A stretch of DNA of 64,000 bases, taken from positions 1-64,000 of the forward strand of contig JAANYP010004711.1 of NCBI GenBank assembly GCA_020465985.1. Direction: 5' to 3'. Origin of the DNA: Centrapalus pauciflorus (taxonomy: Eukaryota > Streptophyta > Magnoliopsida > Asterales > Asteraceae). The notes beneath the pieces were generated by a model, which was not told where the DNA came from, did not search any database, and was given only the letters and a program-made list of their open reading frames with translations. Within the stretch, counting starts at the first letter, position 1, and each line of letters starts with the position of its first letter. Of this stretch, positions 46,425 to 60,800 are shown piece after piece. Made by a program: the position numbers and the translations under genes.

Positions 46425-48731
46425 TAAAATTCTTTGTTTTCAATAAAAAATCATGAAACATGATGATTATGAACTGTTTCATACAATTGGAGGATCAAAA
46501 TCAAAGAATGATAATCCTCTCACTCTTCATTCATTGATGTGGTGCCTATTATAAAGTATTTACCATAAAATCCTTCCCACCCAAAGCCGGTCAATTATCA
46601 AATATATTTTACTGCTGGTAATCCTCAATCTTGATCGCCGAAATATCTGTCCACTCCACCGACTGGACCATGCCCAAATAAAAAATCAATTTGTTTTTAA
46701 ATTGTCGTATTTATATCTTTTACCAAATTATAATTACAAAAATAAATTAAATAGAGTGATTTAGACAATCGTTGAATTTTCTATATGAAAATTACAAGTA
46801 TGGGTTAAAATCGCTCATAGTTACAGCAGTTGCTTTTGCAAAGCAAAGAATGATTTCAATTTATTTTGGGTGGAACATAAAAAATACTGAGCATTTAAAG
46901 TATTTGATCATATAAATTAGTGAAGATGAACTTACAATATTGGGGGTTTTAAGAAACCCTTAGATTCTGAAATTAACAAACAACAAGACTACGCAATAAT
47001 ATAAATGGAGATGTTGATATAATTTTTTGTAATTAAAGATCTACTATTACCATAAACAGCTTGATCAAGATATCGTGTTGATCTTCTTATGATTGTGCTT
47101 AGTACAGCATACGTTGCTGTAACCATTCTGTCAGGTGCAATCGCCATCATCGCCGCTGTGGGAAGATCCTCCTCCATGAGATTTGAATTGTCCTTTGGTG
47201 CTTAATTTTTGCTGTCGTCCCTTATTCGCCCAATTTTTGATGCTATGAAGTATTCTTATATTGCTAGAAAATGAGGTTGAACATGATTTCAGTGAGGCAT
47301 GAAGCATTAAAGATTAAAAAGTCATACAACTAATGAGTTTCACAAAAGTTCAAATAAGTTGCATGATTCTCTTGCTATGTTAATAATGACGACACGTCAT
47401 CCCTTTGTCTGTTCCCAACAAACTTCTGCTTTTTCTATATTGTTATTGGTTAATTTTAATATTTGTTCTCAGTCAAATTTGCTTTGTGATACTTCAGTGA
47501 AATGAGTTATTAAACACTCGTGCGTTGCTGCAGGATCTAAAATATTAATTACAAATATAAATATAAGAAAACAAATGAATAAATATTTTTCAAACAATTC
47601 AAATAACAAAACCCAACTAAACCAGGATCGAATAGTGAAAATAGAATGCTGAAATAGTGATATATATTCAAGAAGCAAACCAAATGATACTATTAGTTAA
47701 TTCCTATAATTGGTTTCCTAGATTTTGCAATGCTAAAATTACAAACCATGCCTAATTAAATCTTATATCGGAACCGGAATTGAATAATTTAATATTCATA
47801 ACCATATTTCGAAATTCGGACGTTGATTAGGTTTAATTGCCAATTTAATTTGTTGGTTTTACGACCAAATCAAATAAAGTTGTAATGGTAATGTCTCCAA
47901 TACATCGATTAGGGTTTGCCAACGTTATAATAGTAATGTTCAATATTAAATATGACCATATTTAATACAAAATCTGAATATTAATTAGTTATATTTTAAT
48001 TATAAAGTTTTTTTCATACAATTAAACATAACATAAAAGTTTCAAAAGATAACTTCAAACATATGTATAATTAAAATCATAATTTTAAATATGTAAAAAG
48101 ATTTTGTAATAGTAAATGTTAAAAGAGGACTAAACGAAAATTTATTAAAATAAAGGCGTTAAATAAAAGATAACACAAAGATAAGGGTTTATTATGAAAA
48201 GTTTAAAATTAAAAAGAAAAAGAAAAAAAAAAACAACCAATCATGGTTGGCCATGTGTCAAGTCTTCATTGGGCTAGCCCATATGATAATTGTATGTATA
48301 TATAATTTGAAACAACCTTTTAAATTGTTTGTAATGTCCTGAATTTATAGCAACCTTAAAAAGTTCTAAGATAATTACAACACTTTCATTACAATGGACA
48401 TCCTCAACTAGAAACTCAGGCATCTGATATAACATTTAACTGAAGAAAGTATCAAGATATATTGCTATGAATTTTAAAAGGTAGACATGTGAGTGGAAGG
48501 GAAAACTGAGTGAGAGGTCGCTAGTCTTTTGGGACATTGATTATATGTCATCAATGTTGTTGGTGATTTTGTATCACCATGTTATCTTAGTGTCATTGGA
48601 TTTATATGGAAACCAATGGGATCTCGTTATCAGCAACTCACAAGTTTTTAAGGTGCGGAGCGCGCACTTGACGAAATTGACCTAGGTCTAGGCTCGTATC
48701 CATATGCAACCCCCTCGCGAGCTCTAGGGGC
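46425..48731. other. SEC upstream region and intergenic sequence
   Basis: The SEC promoter should lie in 46425-46900. I see no clear TATA box. A minus-strand ORF at 46989-47177 starts MEEDLPTAAMMAIAPDRM and has a GTAATA donor-like end, so it might be a stray first exon, but I recognise no family. The rest is AT-rich, with nothing supported. Confidence 0.4.
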
Positions 48732-49372
48732 CAATGTTGTAGAAGTCGCTAGGCGATAGTCGACCGGCTGGCAGGGAACTAGCGATTAATCGGCTAGGCG
48801 GGGATTACTCGGGGAGTGGTCAGATTGAAATTTTTAGTATGTAAATTTCAGAATTATACATACAACATATTTATAAACATTCAAATATAATTATGATTAT
48901 GCATAACACCTTAAAATAACTTTAATATCACAACCATAATTGTTAAAAACTTCAACTACTTCAAACATAAATCATAGTTCCTTGATGTTATAATTAGATT
49001 GAGGATCCCTAATCGTTTTGACCATATTGTTCAAGATGCGAGCACATAAATAGGGCACACCAGCAAGAGAGAAGAGAGAGTTCGATTGACAGCCTTCTTG
49101 CAAGAGAGAGATGAACGACGGGTTGAGTTGTCTGCATATGGATTTTACCCTAATTTAATTGGGCTCTCGGGTCCTTTCTTTTTTATTTCAGCATTTTTCA
49201 TATAAAAAATTGTTGACTGTCTTTGACTTCGAGACCGCCTAGGCCGATTTTTTTACCGACTTTGACCGATTCCGCCAAGATAGGCCGATTATATGAAAAT
49301 CGTAGCGTTGAGTGGCCACCTACCGCATAGGTGCCGATTAATCGGCCGCCTAGGCCAATTATTACAACACTG
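48732..49372. mobile_element. Non-autonomous hAT element
   Basis: Termini CAATGTTGTAGAAGTCGC and the inverse CAGTGTTGTAATAATTGG, with subterminal CGCCTAGGC/GATTAATCGG words. The flanking 8-mers CTAGGGGC (48724-48731) and CTAGGGGT (49373-49380) match at seven of eight. It is 641 bp with no transposase. Confidence 0.82.
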
Positions 49373-49380
49373 CTAGGGGT

Positions 49381-50816
49381 AGCGCCACTAGCGGGATCCA
49401 AGGGGCAGAGCCCTTAGCAGTGAACAAACTCAAATTAGTGGCTTGGTGTTGATGGCTGATGGTTGATGTTGATGTTGTACCAACTTCACAGCAGGTAGTG
49501 AGCTTCACAGCAGAAGCTGTTGTTGAAAGTACACTAAGGATTATGACCCCTTTCAATGCCGATTTTAAAGGCCTCATTAACTTCAACTGTTATAGTTGAA
49601 ATCTGTTACAAATACAGATAAATTGGTTTCATTTTTAACATACTTAACAAATACAAAGTCTCATAGCATGTTTTTGAACATAGCTAAGTTCAAAAGTGTT
49701 TTCACTATTGTATTATCTCGGATTGGATTTCGTGCAATCCTAGGTTGGTTTTTGTAGCATCAAAATACTAATCACGGAAAATGATTGCACACGATTCAAG
49801 ATATATCCATGCTTTATATACAACAAAACCCTAAAATCCCCACAAATGTCAGTGTCTCTTAAATAGTTAGATAACACCGTGAACATATGTATACTTATGG
49901 GAGCTAAGTGTTTATAACCAAGGATCTAGCGTGTGTGATGATGATTGTATGCCATTGTCATATGTCCTTATCCACAAGGAGAAGCCTCAACGAGAGACAT
50001 TAAATGTATGTCATTAATGTCAACCATTTTTTATGAGCTCCTCCGGTCTTCAAATACCCCGATGACGAGGAACTAACTTCCGAGTTATCATTTGAATACT
50101 TCATTCTACAAAGCCAAAGAAATCTGAAGAAAGACCTCGACAAGCCCTATGTGGTGTTAGCGCCTTGGTTACCGACTGTGTTATAAAAAACGTGCCTCAC
50201 GAGCCTCAGCCATCGACTACCAACTCTGCAGGGCTCTGCCCATCCTGGCCTTGTTGTGATGCCATGACAAGAGGTGCACCAAGGTAAGCACATCAGCCGA
50301 GGTTTATCGTGAGGCGAATTTCAACATCTAATACATTTTCATTAACCTAGAAAATAAAATGGGCTTTAAAAAAGCTTTTCTACATCGTACGCTCATCCAA
50401 GCAAAACCCTAATCACTTTCATTATATTCGAACTCTTCTTTCTATTCTAGCAGGAGCAAGGTCTAGGATCTATTCATTCGGTTTTCTTGCAACAAGTTTT
50501 TTTCTTCTCTTAGGTTATGTTATGCAATCTGAGATGGCGTTTGAGTTGTGAAATAAGCTTCGTATAAAGGAAGAAAAGGGGAAGGGGTCAGCCAGCCCTA
50601 ATCCTAATTGTGTTGCCTTAATTAGGAGATTACCTGATTGATTTTTCTGTATATAATCCCATGTACTTGTAATCTTTCATTATCACCTCAAAAATAAGAA
50701 ATCCTAGTTGCCGCCCTGGACGTAGGTCAGACCAAACCACGTAATATCGTTGTGTTCTTTCTTTTACTTTACGTTGTTTGCATGTGTATGTGTGTGTGAT
50801 GAGATAAACCCTAACA
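49381..50816. other. Intergenic, no gene seen
   Basis: There is no ORF with recognisable motifs and no clear repeat boundary. Chance splice-like words occur near 50630-50700. Confidence 0.45.
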
Positions 50817-51374
50817 GTTTGGTTCGCAAAATGTTTCTAAAGGAACTGGAATTGACAAGAATTAAAATAAAAATCTGAAGCATGTTTGGCTGGCAAAATT
50901 GGAACTGGAATCTAAATTCGTATTTTGTTTGGTTCATAAATTTGTCAAAGACTCAAAAGAATTGACTATCTATAACATATTTGATCTTGATTTTTTTTGT
51001 TTTCGTAAGTTAGTAGAAAGAAATGGTAAAAATCACAGTCACCAGCCTAGCCTAGGTGTTGGTGGTGACGACTATGGTGGTGGCGGTGGTAGGGGTAGTG
51101 GTGGCGGTGAAGGTGGCTGCTACTATAGAGAGTGGAGATTATGTTTTCAGGGATGCCAAAACATTTCAAGGGTAATATTGTAATCACAAACTTTTTCCTT
51201 GAAAAGCTTTCAATCCCGTTAATAGGTAGATGCAATGATCTTTTCCTTTGAGGAAGGGAAATTTTCAACTTTTGTAGGAATTCACTTCCTTTCATTATTT
51301 GAACCAAATAAATAAATTGGCAGGAATTGGATTGCAATTCACACCAATTACGATCGTTCCAACAAACCAAACGC
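50817..51374. mobile_element. Possible Tourist-like MITE
   Basis: The ends resemble each other in inverse sense (AGTTTGGTTCGCAAAATG, and GGCGTTTGGTTTGTTGGA on the minus strand), and the interior repeats GGAACTGGAATT words. No clear 3-bp duplication. A GGTGGTGGCGG-rich stretch lies at ~51056-51120. Confidence 0.4.
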
Positions 51375-52490
51375 CATCTGAGATAGAAATCTTTGCATAA
51401 TTTAAGGTATTACAGTTTCTTATGTGTGTATTTTGTTCTCTTCATTTCTTATGCATGTATTTTGTTCAATTCGTTTCAAAGGTTTCTTATGTATGTATTT
51501 ATTTTGTTCTGGAATCTGGACCCTACTTGTGGTATGACATGGTATGTATGTTGGTGTTTTAATTGGTAAATATAGTATTGATATGTTTTTTTAGTAAAGA
51601 TGACATCAAACAACTTTTGAATGTTTTGCTTTAAAAGTAAGCCTTGCACTTCAGGCTTAGGACCCTTTTCTCATTGGTGCACCTTGTGCATTTTAAAACC
51701 AAGGCTACCGAGTTAGCTAGGTAAACCTTAGAAATCAGGTTTCGACAAATAACCTTACAGAGTTGCAGCCTTTAGAAGATTAAAGTCAAGATCAATATCG
51801 TGCTCAAAAGCTTTGCTAGGACGTTTTTTAACTACTTCCGGACAAGATTAAAAGTGTGTTGTTTTATTGTATTTTATTAGGTTAAAGTCATACATTAACA
51901 ACCCACTTTTTAAAATTATTGACATGGTACAGTTACTTTTTTATTGTTTATATGGTACGTTTACTTTAGTTTTCAATTCCAATATGACCATATTTGTAAT
52001 AGACTAAAGATACCAACTTTTCATACTAATAGAGCCTGGTTTTGCATGTATAATCGAGCTCAATTATGTAGAAATCATCATATTGGTACGGAAAACTGAA
52101 GTACACGTACCATATCATTAATTTTTAAAAGGTAGGTTGCTATTGTACAAGTTTAACCTTATTTTATTAGCTAAGTATCACTTATTCTGATTATTATACA
52201 ATAAATGAAATCAAGTATCTTAGCTTTGAGCAACTTTCATCTCATATGCATTTATTAATTTACTCCGGTACAACCATACATGCCATCCAAACAAAAGTCA
52301 TGTTTCGTAAGTTGGTGAAAGTATTAAATGCGCTACCCAAGCATAAATTCCCTCACCACCAACCAGAGTATATGTTCACACAATTGATCATTTAATAAAC
52401 GAATTAATCTTTGAAAATTTTGTTGACAGTGTATTTACCCCCTTTACAACTATTGTTGTGTTTGTTGTTGCTCATTGCTTACATTATTCG
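51375..52490. other. Intergenic, no gene seen
   Basis: AT-rich, with short direct repeats of TTTCTTATG.ATGTATTTTGTTC at 51416-51510. No gene or element boundary is supported. Confidence 0.45.
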
Positions 52491-53627
<1,137 letters not shown>

Positions 53628-53787
53628 ATTCGTATCAAAGCAATTAGATGATCAATATATAGATTTGTAATGACTTCAACTTCATCTTCCTCTTCTTTAT
53701 GTTGAAATTCGTTGTCTTGGTTAGCCTCCAAAGTTTGACATGGCTAACTTTTCTTGTGTTATCAATGAAGGTTTCATGTGTCTATGT

Positions 53788-54880
53788 TGTAACACCCACA
53801 ATTTTCTCAAAATGTCACATATGAAATTTCATCAATTTAATAACAATTTACGTTATGATTTAAGCATTTTATCATCCAAAGTTTCATGTCTCCTAAAATA
53901 GCAACATTGGTTTATAACTTTATACTGCTAATAGATCAACTAATATTATTTAGTTACGGATATAACAACGATGTTTATCAACATACAAAACCTACATGAT
54001 CATCTGAAGCCTGAAGGTAATTCAAAATCTCTTACAGATGTATGAATCCTACATTCCTACCACTAGTCTGCTGCTCCTAAACTACTCGGTTTATCACTTG
54101 CGATGCACATTTAAATTCAACGTAAGCTTACTCTCATGATAGTACAAGGATTAGACAACAATCAAATGTGGCGGTTTATTAACAAATATTAGCAGTAATA
54201 TCCAACTGAATAAAATACCAAGAGATCTTACAACAATTACTAAGGGGAGTCACTCCATCGCTGATAGTCACAATGCTAACTAAAATAGCATATAACAAAG
54301 CACAAAAAATAGTAGTTTACTCCGTCAACATCATTAGGAGTGACCCAACTGGCATACATGGTTACATGCAATATATCATCACCCATCGACCGTGCCTCTT
54401 GGGTTTACGGTTTACCGCATACATAAACAATAGTTTAAAATTCATTTAAAATCTCTGGTTCATACATGATATTCAACTAAATAACAATGCTAGAAATAAT
54501 GATCGACTAGTATAATCAATGTAAAATCATGTATGAAAAACAACACTAAAATGCATCTCAAACTAACTTGTCTCTCACGTGGAGTTTAGCTACAAAAAAA
54601 AAAAACCAACAGCTACTATCTCCTCTATAGAATTACAACCTCTTTACGTATACATGACGAATTTCATTCGTAGGTGACCACAACTTCACAGTCACTGAAC
54701 CTTTCATCGCAATCTCTCTGTGCTATCGTGACCACAACTTCATGATCATGATGAATTTCATTCACAGGTGCAAGTAATATTTCTCATGGATACCTTACCA
54801 AGTTCACAATTGCAAAGCTTAACAAACAGCAAAGAGCAATTCCTCTATTTTGCTGTAAAATCTCCCCCTAAACTCAATTT
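53788..54880. repeat. Possible decayed gypsy-type LTR sequence
   Basis: It begins TGTAACACCC, the common start of plant gypsy LTRs. Near 54395-54440 it carries CGTGCCTCTTGGGTTTACGG, reminiscent of phrases in such LTRs. No right end, partner or target duplication was identified. A tandem CGTGACCACAACTTCA motif occurs at ~54675-54745. Confidence 0.35.
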
Positions 54881-54917
54881 TGCCTCATGTATATAAATAT
54901 ATATATATATATATATA

Positions 54918-55783
<866 letters not shown>

Positions 55784-55857
55784 CACACACACACACATAT
55801 TTATATAGATTGAAAGCAACATAAACTTAATATAATTATTGATACGGTATCAAAACC

Positions 55858-56050
55858 TATTAGACACATATGTATTTCCATATACCATATGTTTCCTTAT
55901 TATGTATTTCCTTATATTATATGTTTCCTTATATTAGAGGGATTAGAATGCAACTAGTATAGGGTTTAGAGTGTAAATATATCTCTTATATAAACCCTTG
56001 TAATCAGTGTTTTATACACAACAATATACAAACAATTACTGAGTTCAACT
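55858..56050 (+). repeat. copia-2 5' LTR
   Basis: 193 bp, TATTAGACAC...GTTCAACT. It has a TTATATAAACCC TATA box at ~55987 and a tandem TTTCCTTAT(A/T)(A/T)TATG motif in U3. Confidence 0.95.
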
Positions 56051-56385
56051 TGGTATCAGAGCCTAGGTTCTAGAAACCCTAGCAAAAAAAAATTCCTGCT
56101 GCCAAACAACAGCAGCCCACCGCCACCAGCAACCCTACCTGGCCCTCTCCTTCCTTGCGCCGCCAACAGCTGCCCCCTCCCTTCCCTGCGCCGCCAAATT
56201 GCTGCTACTGTACCAGCGCCATCAGCCTCCCTCTACAACCCTACTGCCGCCAATCAGCAACCACCAATCGCCTCTCTCTGCCACCGCTCACCAAAACCCT
56301 AAACCTTTAAAAAAAAACCCTATTGTCGTTGCCTCCCTTCTGCCCCTGTGCTGCCGCCACAAACAGCAGCCATCCACCGATCTCC

Positions 56386-57311
56386 ATGCTTCTATTGTCC
56401 CGTTCACTCCAACAGAGAAAACTGGCCATAATTCTCACAAGTTTGGCTTTACCCTTTCCCCAACCAACTATGGCTACTGGAAAACAATGCTCCAGCCGTT
56501 TCTTATCACCAACGATTTGTTTGGCTATGTTGATGGCACTATACCTTGCCCTCCGATGACCATAGCCTCCCCATCCTCATCCGACAAAGACGTTACCACA
56601 GTACCCCTACCCCAATTGAACCCTAGTTACACTGCCTGGGTCTCTAATGATGCTCACGTTCGCATGCTCATTCTTTCTACCATCTCTGAGGCATCCTTCC
56701 AGCATGTGCAAGGCCTCACTTCTCAAGATTTGTGGCTATCCCTTGAACGTGCCTATGCCCCTCACACCTCTTCTAGGGAATACACTCTGAAAACCCAACT
56801 TCTCAAACTCCAGATGAACCCTGATGAAACCACCACCGCTTACTTGACTCGTGCCTAAGAATACTCCATTGCCTTGGCCAATATTGGAGAACCCCCAAAG
56901 GAGAAAGATTTAGTCATGTTGGTTATCTCAGGTCTTCGAGAAGAATACAACGGCTTAAAATCCACCCTTATCGGCCGTCAGTTCCCTGTTGCCTTTTCAG
57001 AACTTCATGGTTTACTTTCCGATCACGACTACATGATCAAGAAGTCTACACCCGATGTTTCCCCAACTCAGGCCTTCCTGGCCACTGTTCAGAATCGCAC
57101 TCCCGCGACTCCCGCCGCCACTCCAACTCCCGATCAACTTCACGCTCTCCAGCAAGCTTTATCTCAGCTCGGTCTTCAGGTTCAACCGCTTACTGCTCAG
57201 CCTGCACAAGCCCACTACACCAATCGATCAGGTAACTCTCGGGGTCGTGGGCGGTACTCGCGAACAGTTCAGTTGAGCTTCTACTCAGAATACAGTATTT
57301 GGTACATGTAA
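56386..57311 (+). pseudogene. copia-2 gag
   Basis: Gag region FTLSPTNYGYWKTMLQPFL, WVSNDAHVRML and the SREYTLKTQLLKLQM segment, followed by the Gln/Pro/Thr-rich part. It has three lesions. The ATG matching the copia-1 start (56386) is out of frame with gag by one base. An in-frame TAA (56856-56858) stands where copia-1 has Lys. A frameshift at ~57250-57290 lies just before the zinc knuckle (CNRCGIGHIPSQC, in another frame at ~57310). An upstream in-frame ATG at 56199 would give only a truncated, extended product. Confidence 0.88.
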
Positions 57312-60300
57312 CAGGTGTGGAATTGGTCATATTCCGTCACAATGCCCCAACCGTGACCCTGCTACTATACGGCCACGACAGCCTCCTTTAGCCAATTTCA
57401 CAGACTCCCGTGCCACCTCATCAATGTCCTGGCTTCCGGATACAGGTTCTAATCATCACGTTACACCGGACCTCTCTAGTTTCGATCACTCTGAGGCTTA
57501 CTACGGTACCGATAATCTACATGTTGGCAACGGTAAGGGCTACCCATTCTCCATATTGGCTCCACAAACCTTTATTCACCCGACAAAACTTTCTCCCTTA
57601 AAAACATTCTCCATGTGCCTGAAATTAAATAAAACCTTCTTTCTGTTCAACAATTCTGTCTTGACAATAACGTGTTCTTTGAATTTCACTCTTCTTTCTT
57701 TGTTGTAAAGGACAAGTCTACACACACTATCCTCCTCACGGGTCCAAGTAATGGCGGTCTCTACTCTTTTAGCCTTCCTCGAAGTCAACCGATTCTCAAA
57801 GTTGGTTTCTCCGCTACTCGTACTTCTTCCACAATTTGGCATCATCGCCTCGGACACCCTCATCCACAACTTTTTAATTCAATGGTTTCTAAGTATAGTT
57901 TACCTTTGCTTAATAAAAGTTCTAGTAGTTTTTCGTGTGATTCATGTTTAGTAGGCAAGTCGTCAAAATTGCATTTGTTACCCTCTACTTATAAAAGTTC
58001 TCATGTCCTGGATTTAGTCTTTTGTGATGTTTGGGGGCCTGCTCCTGTTACTTCGTTTGATGGCCACACTTATTTTTTATTATGTGTTGATCATTATTCT
58101 CGCTTCATGTGGATTTTTCCTTTAAAACTAAAGTCTGATGTGTATGCTACCTTTAATTGCTTTCTTGTCATGGTTGAACGTCAATTTCAAACCAAACTCA
58201 AAACCGTCCAAACTGATTGGGGAGGGGAATTCTGGAATCTTTCCAAATTTTTCACCTCACTCGGCATCCTTCACCGCCTTTCCTGTCCTCATACGAGTGA
58301 ACAAAACGGTCTTGTTGAACGTCGTCACCGTCATGTTGTCGAAACAGGTCTCACTTTACTCGCCGCGTCTCATGTCCCTCAACGTTTTTGGCACTTCGCT
58401 TTTGACACTGCTGTATATCTCATCAACCGCATGCCGTCTAGGACAAACTCCGATGTCTCTCCATTTGAACTCTTGTTCAAACATCCACCAGATTTCTCTT
58501 TCCTTCGAGTCTTTGGGTGTCAGTGCTTCCCTCATCTCCGTCCATACAACAATCACAAAATGGACTTCCGTTCTACTCCCTGTGTCTTTCTTGTCTTTCT
58601 TGGCTACAGTCCAACCCATCATGGCTACCGTTGTTTGGACACACAGTCCGATCGCCTTTACATAGCCCGTCATGTTCGCTTTAATGAGCAGTCGTTTCCT
58701 TTTCAACAAACCTCCACCGCTCCCCCTCCTACACCCCCTCCTGACCCATACACTTCTACCTACCCTAATCCACACCCCACCCTACTCACCACGCCCACTA
58801 ACCTACCTTCACCTGACCCGCCTACCTCTCCTACACCTACTCCTACACCTACACCTACAGACCCACCTCCCCTTATTCACACATATCACCGTCGCCCCAG
58901 ATCTACCCAATCACCCACTCCTACTACTACCCCTCCCACTACCCGTACTCGTCCAGCCAACTTACGTCCCAACCCCAAGCAAACCAAACCCTATAATGCC
59001 TCCTCTTTTCACACAACCCACACCGATATCGAACCACGCCTTTTTTTCGTTGCTAACAAAGATCCTCGGTGGCGTCACACTATGTCTGAAGAGTACTCGG
59101 CCCTAATACAGAATGGTACGTGGTCGCTAGTTCCCCGTCCGAAGTCTAATGTTGTTGACTGTAAGTGGGTCTACCGGCTAAAGAAGGACCAAACTGGTAT
59201 GATCCAACGCTACAAGGCCCGCCTGGTCGCCAAAGGTTTTCGGCAGCAGCCCGGCATTGATTATCAGGAGACTTTCAGCCCGGTCGTCAAGGCCACCACT
59301 ATCCGCGTTGTTCTCTCCCTTGCCGTTACCCAAGGTTGGTCTCTCCGGCAGCTCGATGTTCAGAATGCGTTTCTCCATGGAACCCTTACAGAGACTGTCT
59401 ATTTGGAACAACCTCCGGGCTTCATTGACCAGACCAAACCAGATCATGTGTGCCTCCTTCACAAGTCCTTATACGGCTTAAAGCAGGCTCCACGCGCCTG
59501 GTTTCATCGCCTATCTACGGTCCTTCGCTCGCTTGGTTTTCAGGGCTCCAAAACGGATCCCTCCTTATTTATTTATTCTCGCCCCGACACTCTACTATAC
59601 ATGCTCGTCTATGTTGATGACATTGTCTTGACAGGTAACAATCAGCAGGCAATCAACACAGTGGTCCATAGTCTCAGCCAATCCTTTCCCATTCAGGATC
59701 TGGGATCCCTATCATACTTTCTCGGTATTGAAGTCACCAGCATGGGTACAGATGTGCTACTTTCTCAGCAGAAATACACTCTTGAACTTCTCCAACGCGC
59801 CGGCCTTTCTCAGTCCAAACCGGTTCCTTCTCCCATGACTACGACTGCTAATCTTGCTCTTGGTGAGAGTGCTACATTTTCCGACCCGGTCAAGTATCGT
59901 CAGATTGTGGGTGCTCTACAGTATGTCACCTTGACTCGTCCGGACATTACCTTTGCCGTCAACAAAGTTGCTCAGTTTATGCACTGCCCTACAGAAAATC
60001 ACTGGTCGGCTGGTAAACGGATTCTTCGCTATCTGCAAGGCACCTCTACTTTCGGCTTACGTCTTCGGCGCGACTCTAGCACTCTTCTTCATGCCTACAC
60101 TGATTCTGCCTATAACGCTATTACAGGGTTCTCAGATGCTGATTGGGCTGGTTGCCCAGATGACCGTCGATCCACCGGAGGGTATGCTATCTACCTAGGT
60201 TTAAACCTAGTATCCTGGTCTGCACAGAAACAGAAGACTGTCTCTCGGTCATCTACAGAATCAGAATACAAGGCTCTAGCTAATACAGTCGCTGAGCTAA

Positions 60301-60590
60301 CTTGGCTTGAAACACTGTTGCGCGAACTTCAAGTCCCTCTTAAGAAGACTCCTACGCTATGGTGTGTTAATCTCGGCGCTACCTATCTTTCTGCCAACCC
60401 TGTGTTCCATGCTCGGACTAAGCACGTAGAGGTTGATTTTCACTTTGTTCGAGAAAAGGTTGCGGACAAGCAGCTTTCGGTCCAGTTCATAACCACCGAT
60501 GATCAGATTGCAGATATCTTCACCAAGCCGCTTCTTTCGCAGCGTTTTATGTTTTTACGATCCAAGCTACAGGTCGTTCCCCGGCCTTAG
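57312..60590 (+). pseudogene. copia-2 pol (protease, integrase, RT, RNase H)
   Basis: Protease (WLPDTGSNHHVTP) is in one frame; a frameshift near 57590 and a TAA at 57630-57632 separate it from the rest. From 57633 to the stop at 60590 the frame is open: HHRLGHP and CDSCLVGKSSKLHL, CDVWGPAP, TDWGGEF, NGLVERRHRH (integrase DDE kept), a Pro/Thr-rich linker, YVDDIVLTG (RT kept), DADWAGCPDDRRSTGG and SSTESEYKAL (RNase H). One RNase H acidic site looks altered: WCVN where the family has CDN. A 9-bp tandem duplication gives VFLVFLGYS in place of VFLGYS, in frame. Confidence 0.92.
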
Positions 60591-60602
60591 CTTGCGGGGG
60601 AA

Positions 60603-60795
60603 TATTAGACACATATGTATTTCCATATACCATATGTTTCCTTATTATGTATTTCCTTATATTATATGTTTCCTTATATTAGAGGGATTAGAATGCAACT
60701 AGTATAGGGTTTAGAGTGTAAATATATCTCTTATATAAACCCTTGTAATCAGTGTTTTATACACAACAATATACAAACAATTACTGAGTTCAACT
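60603..60795 (+). repeat. copia-2 3' LTR
   Basis: Same 193 bp as the 5' copy with no difference seen by eye. Confidence 0.95.
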
Positions 60796-60800
60796 AAACC

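Larger units (their letters stand above)
55858..60795 (+). mobile_element. Complete Ty1/copia retrotransposon (copia-2), very young
   Basis: Two 193-bp LTRs (55858-56050 and 60603-60795) that I read as identical, a perfect target duplication AAACC (55853-55857, 60796-60800), an iMet primer site (TGGTATCAGAGCC, 56051-56063) and a polypurine tract (GCGGGGGAA, 60594-60602). The LTRs begin TA and end CT, the non-canonical TACT type reported for some plant copia elements. Order is gag, protease, integrase, RT, RNase H. Coding is broken in gag and protease, so it probably moved with proteins from another copy. Confidence 0.95.

Noticed and set aside
50899..51183. ORF with a Gly-rich tail
   Set aside because: It lies in a MITE-like repeat, with a GGTGGT-type simple repeat producing the glycines; no homologous domain.
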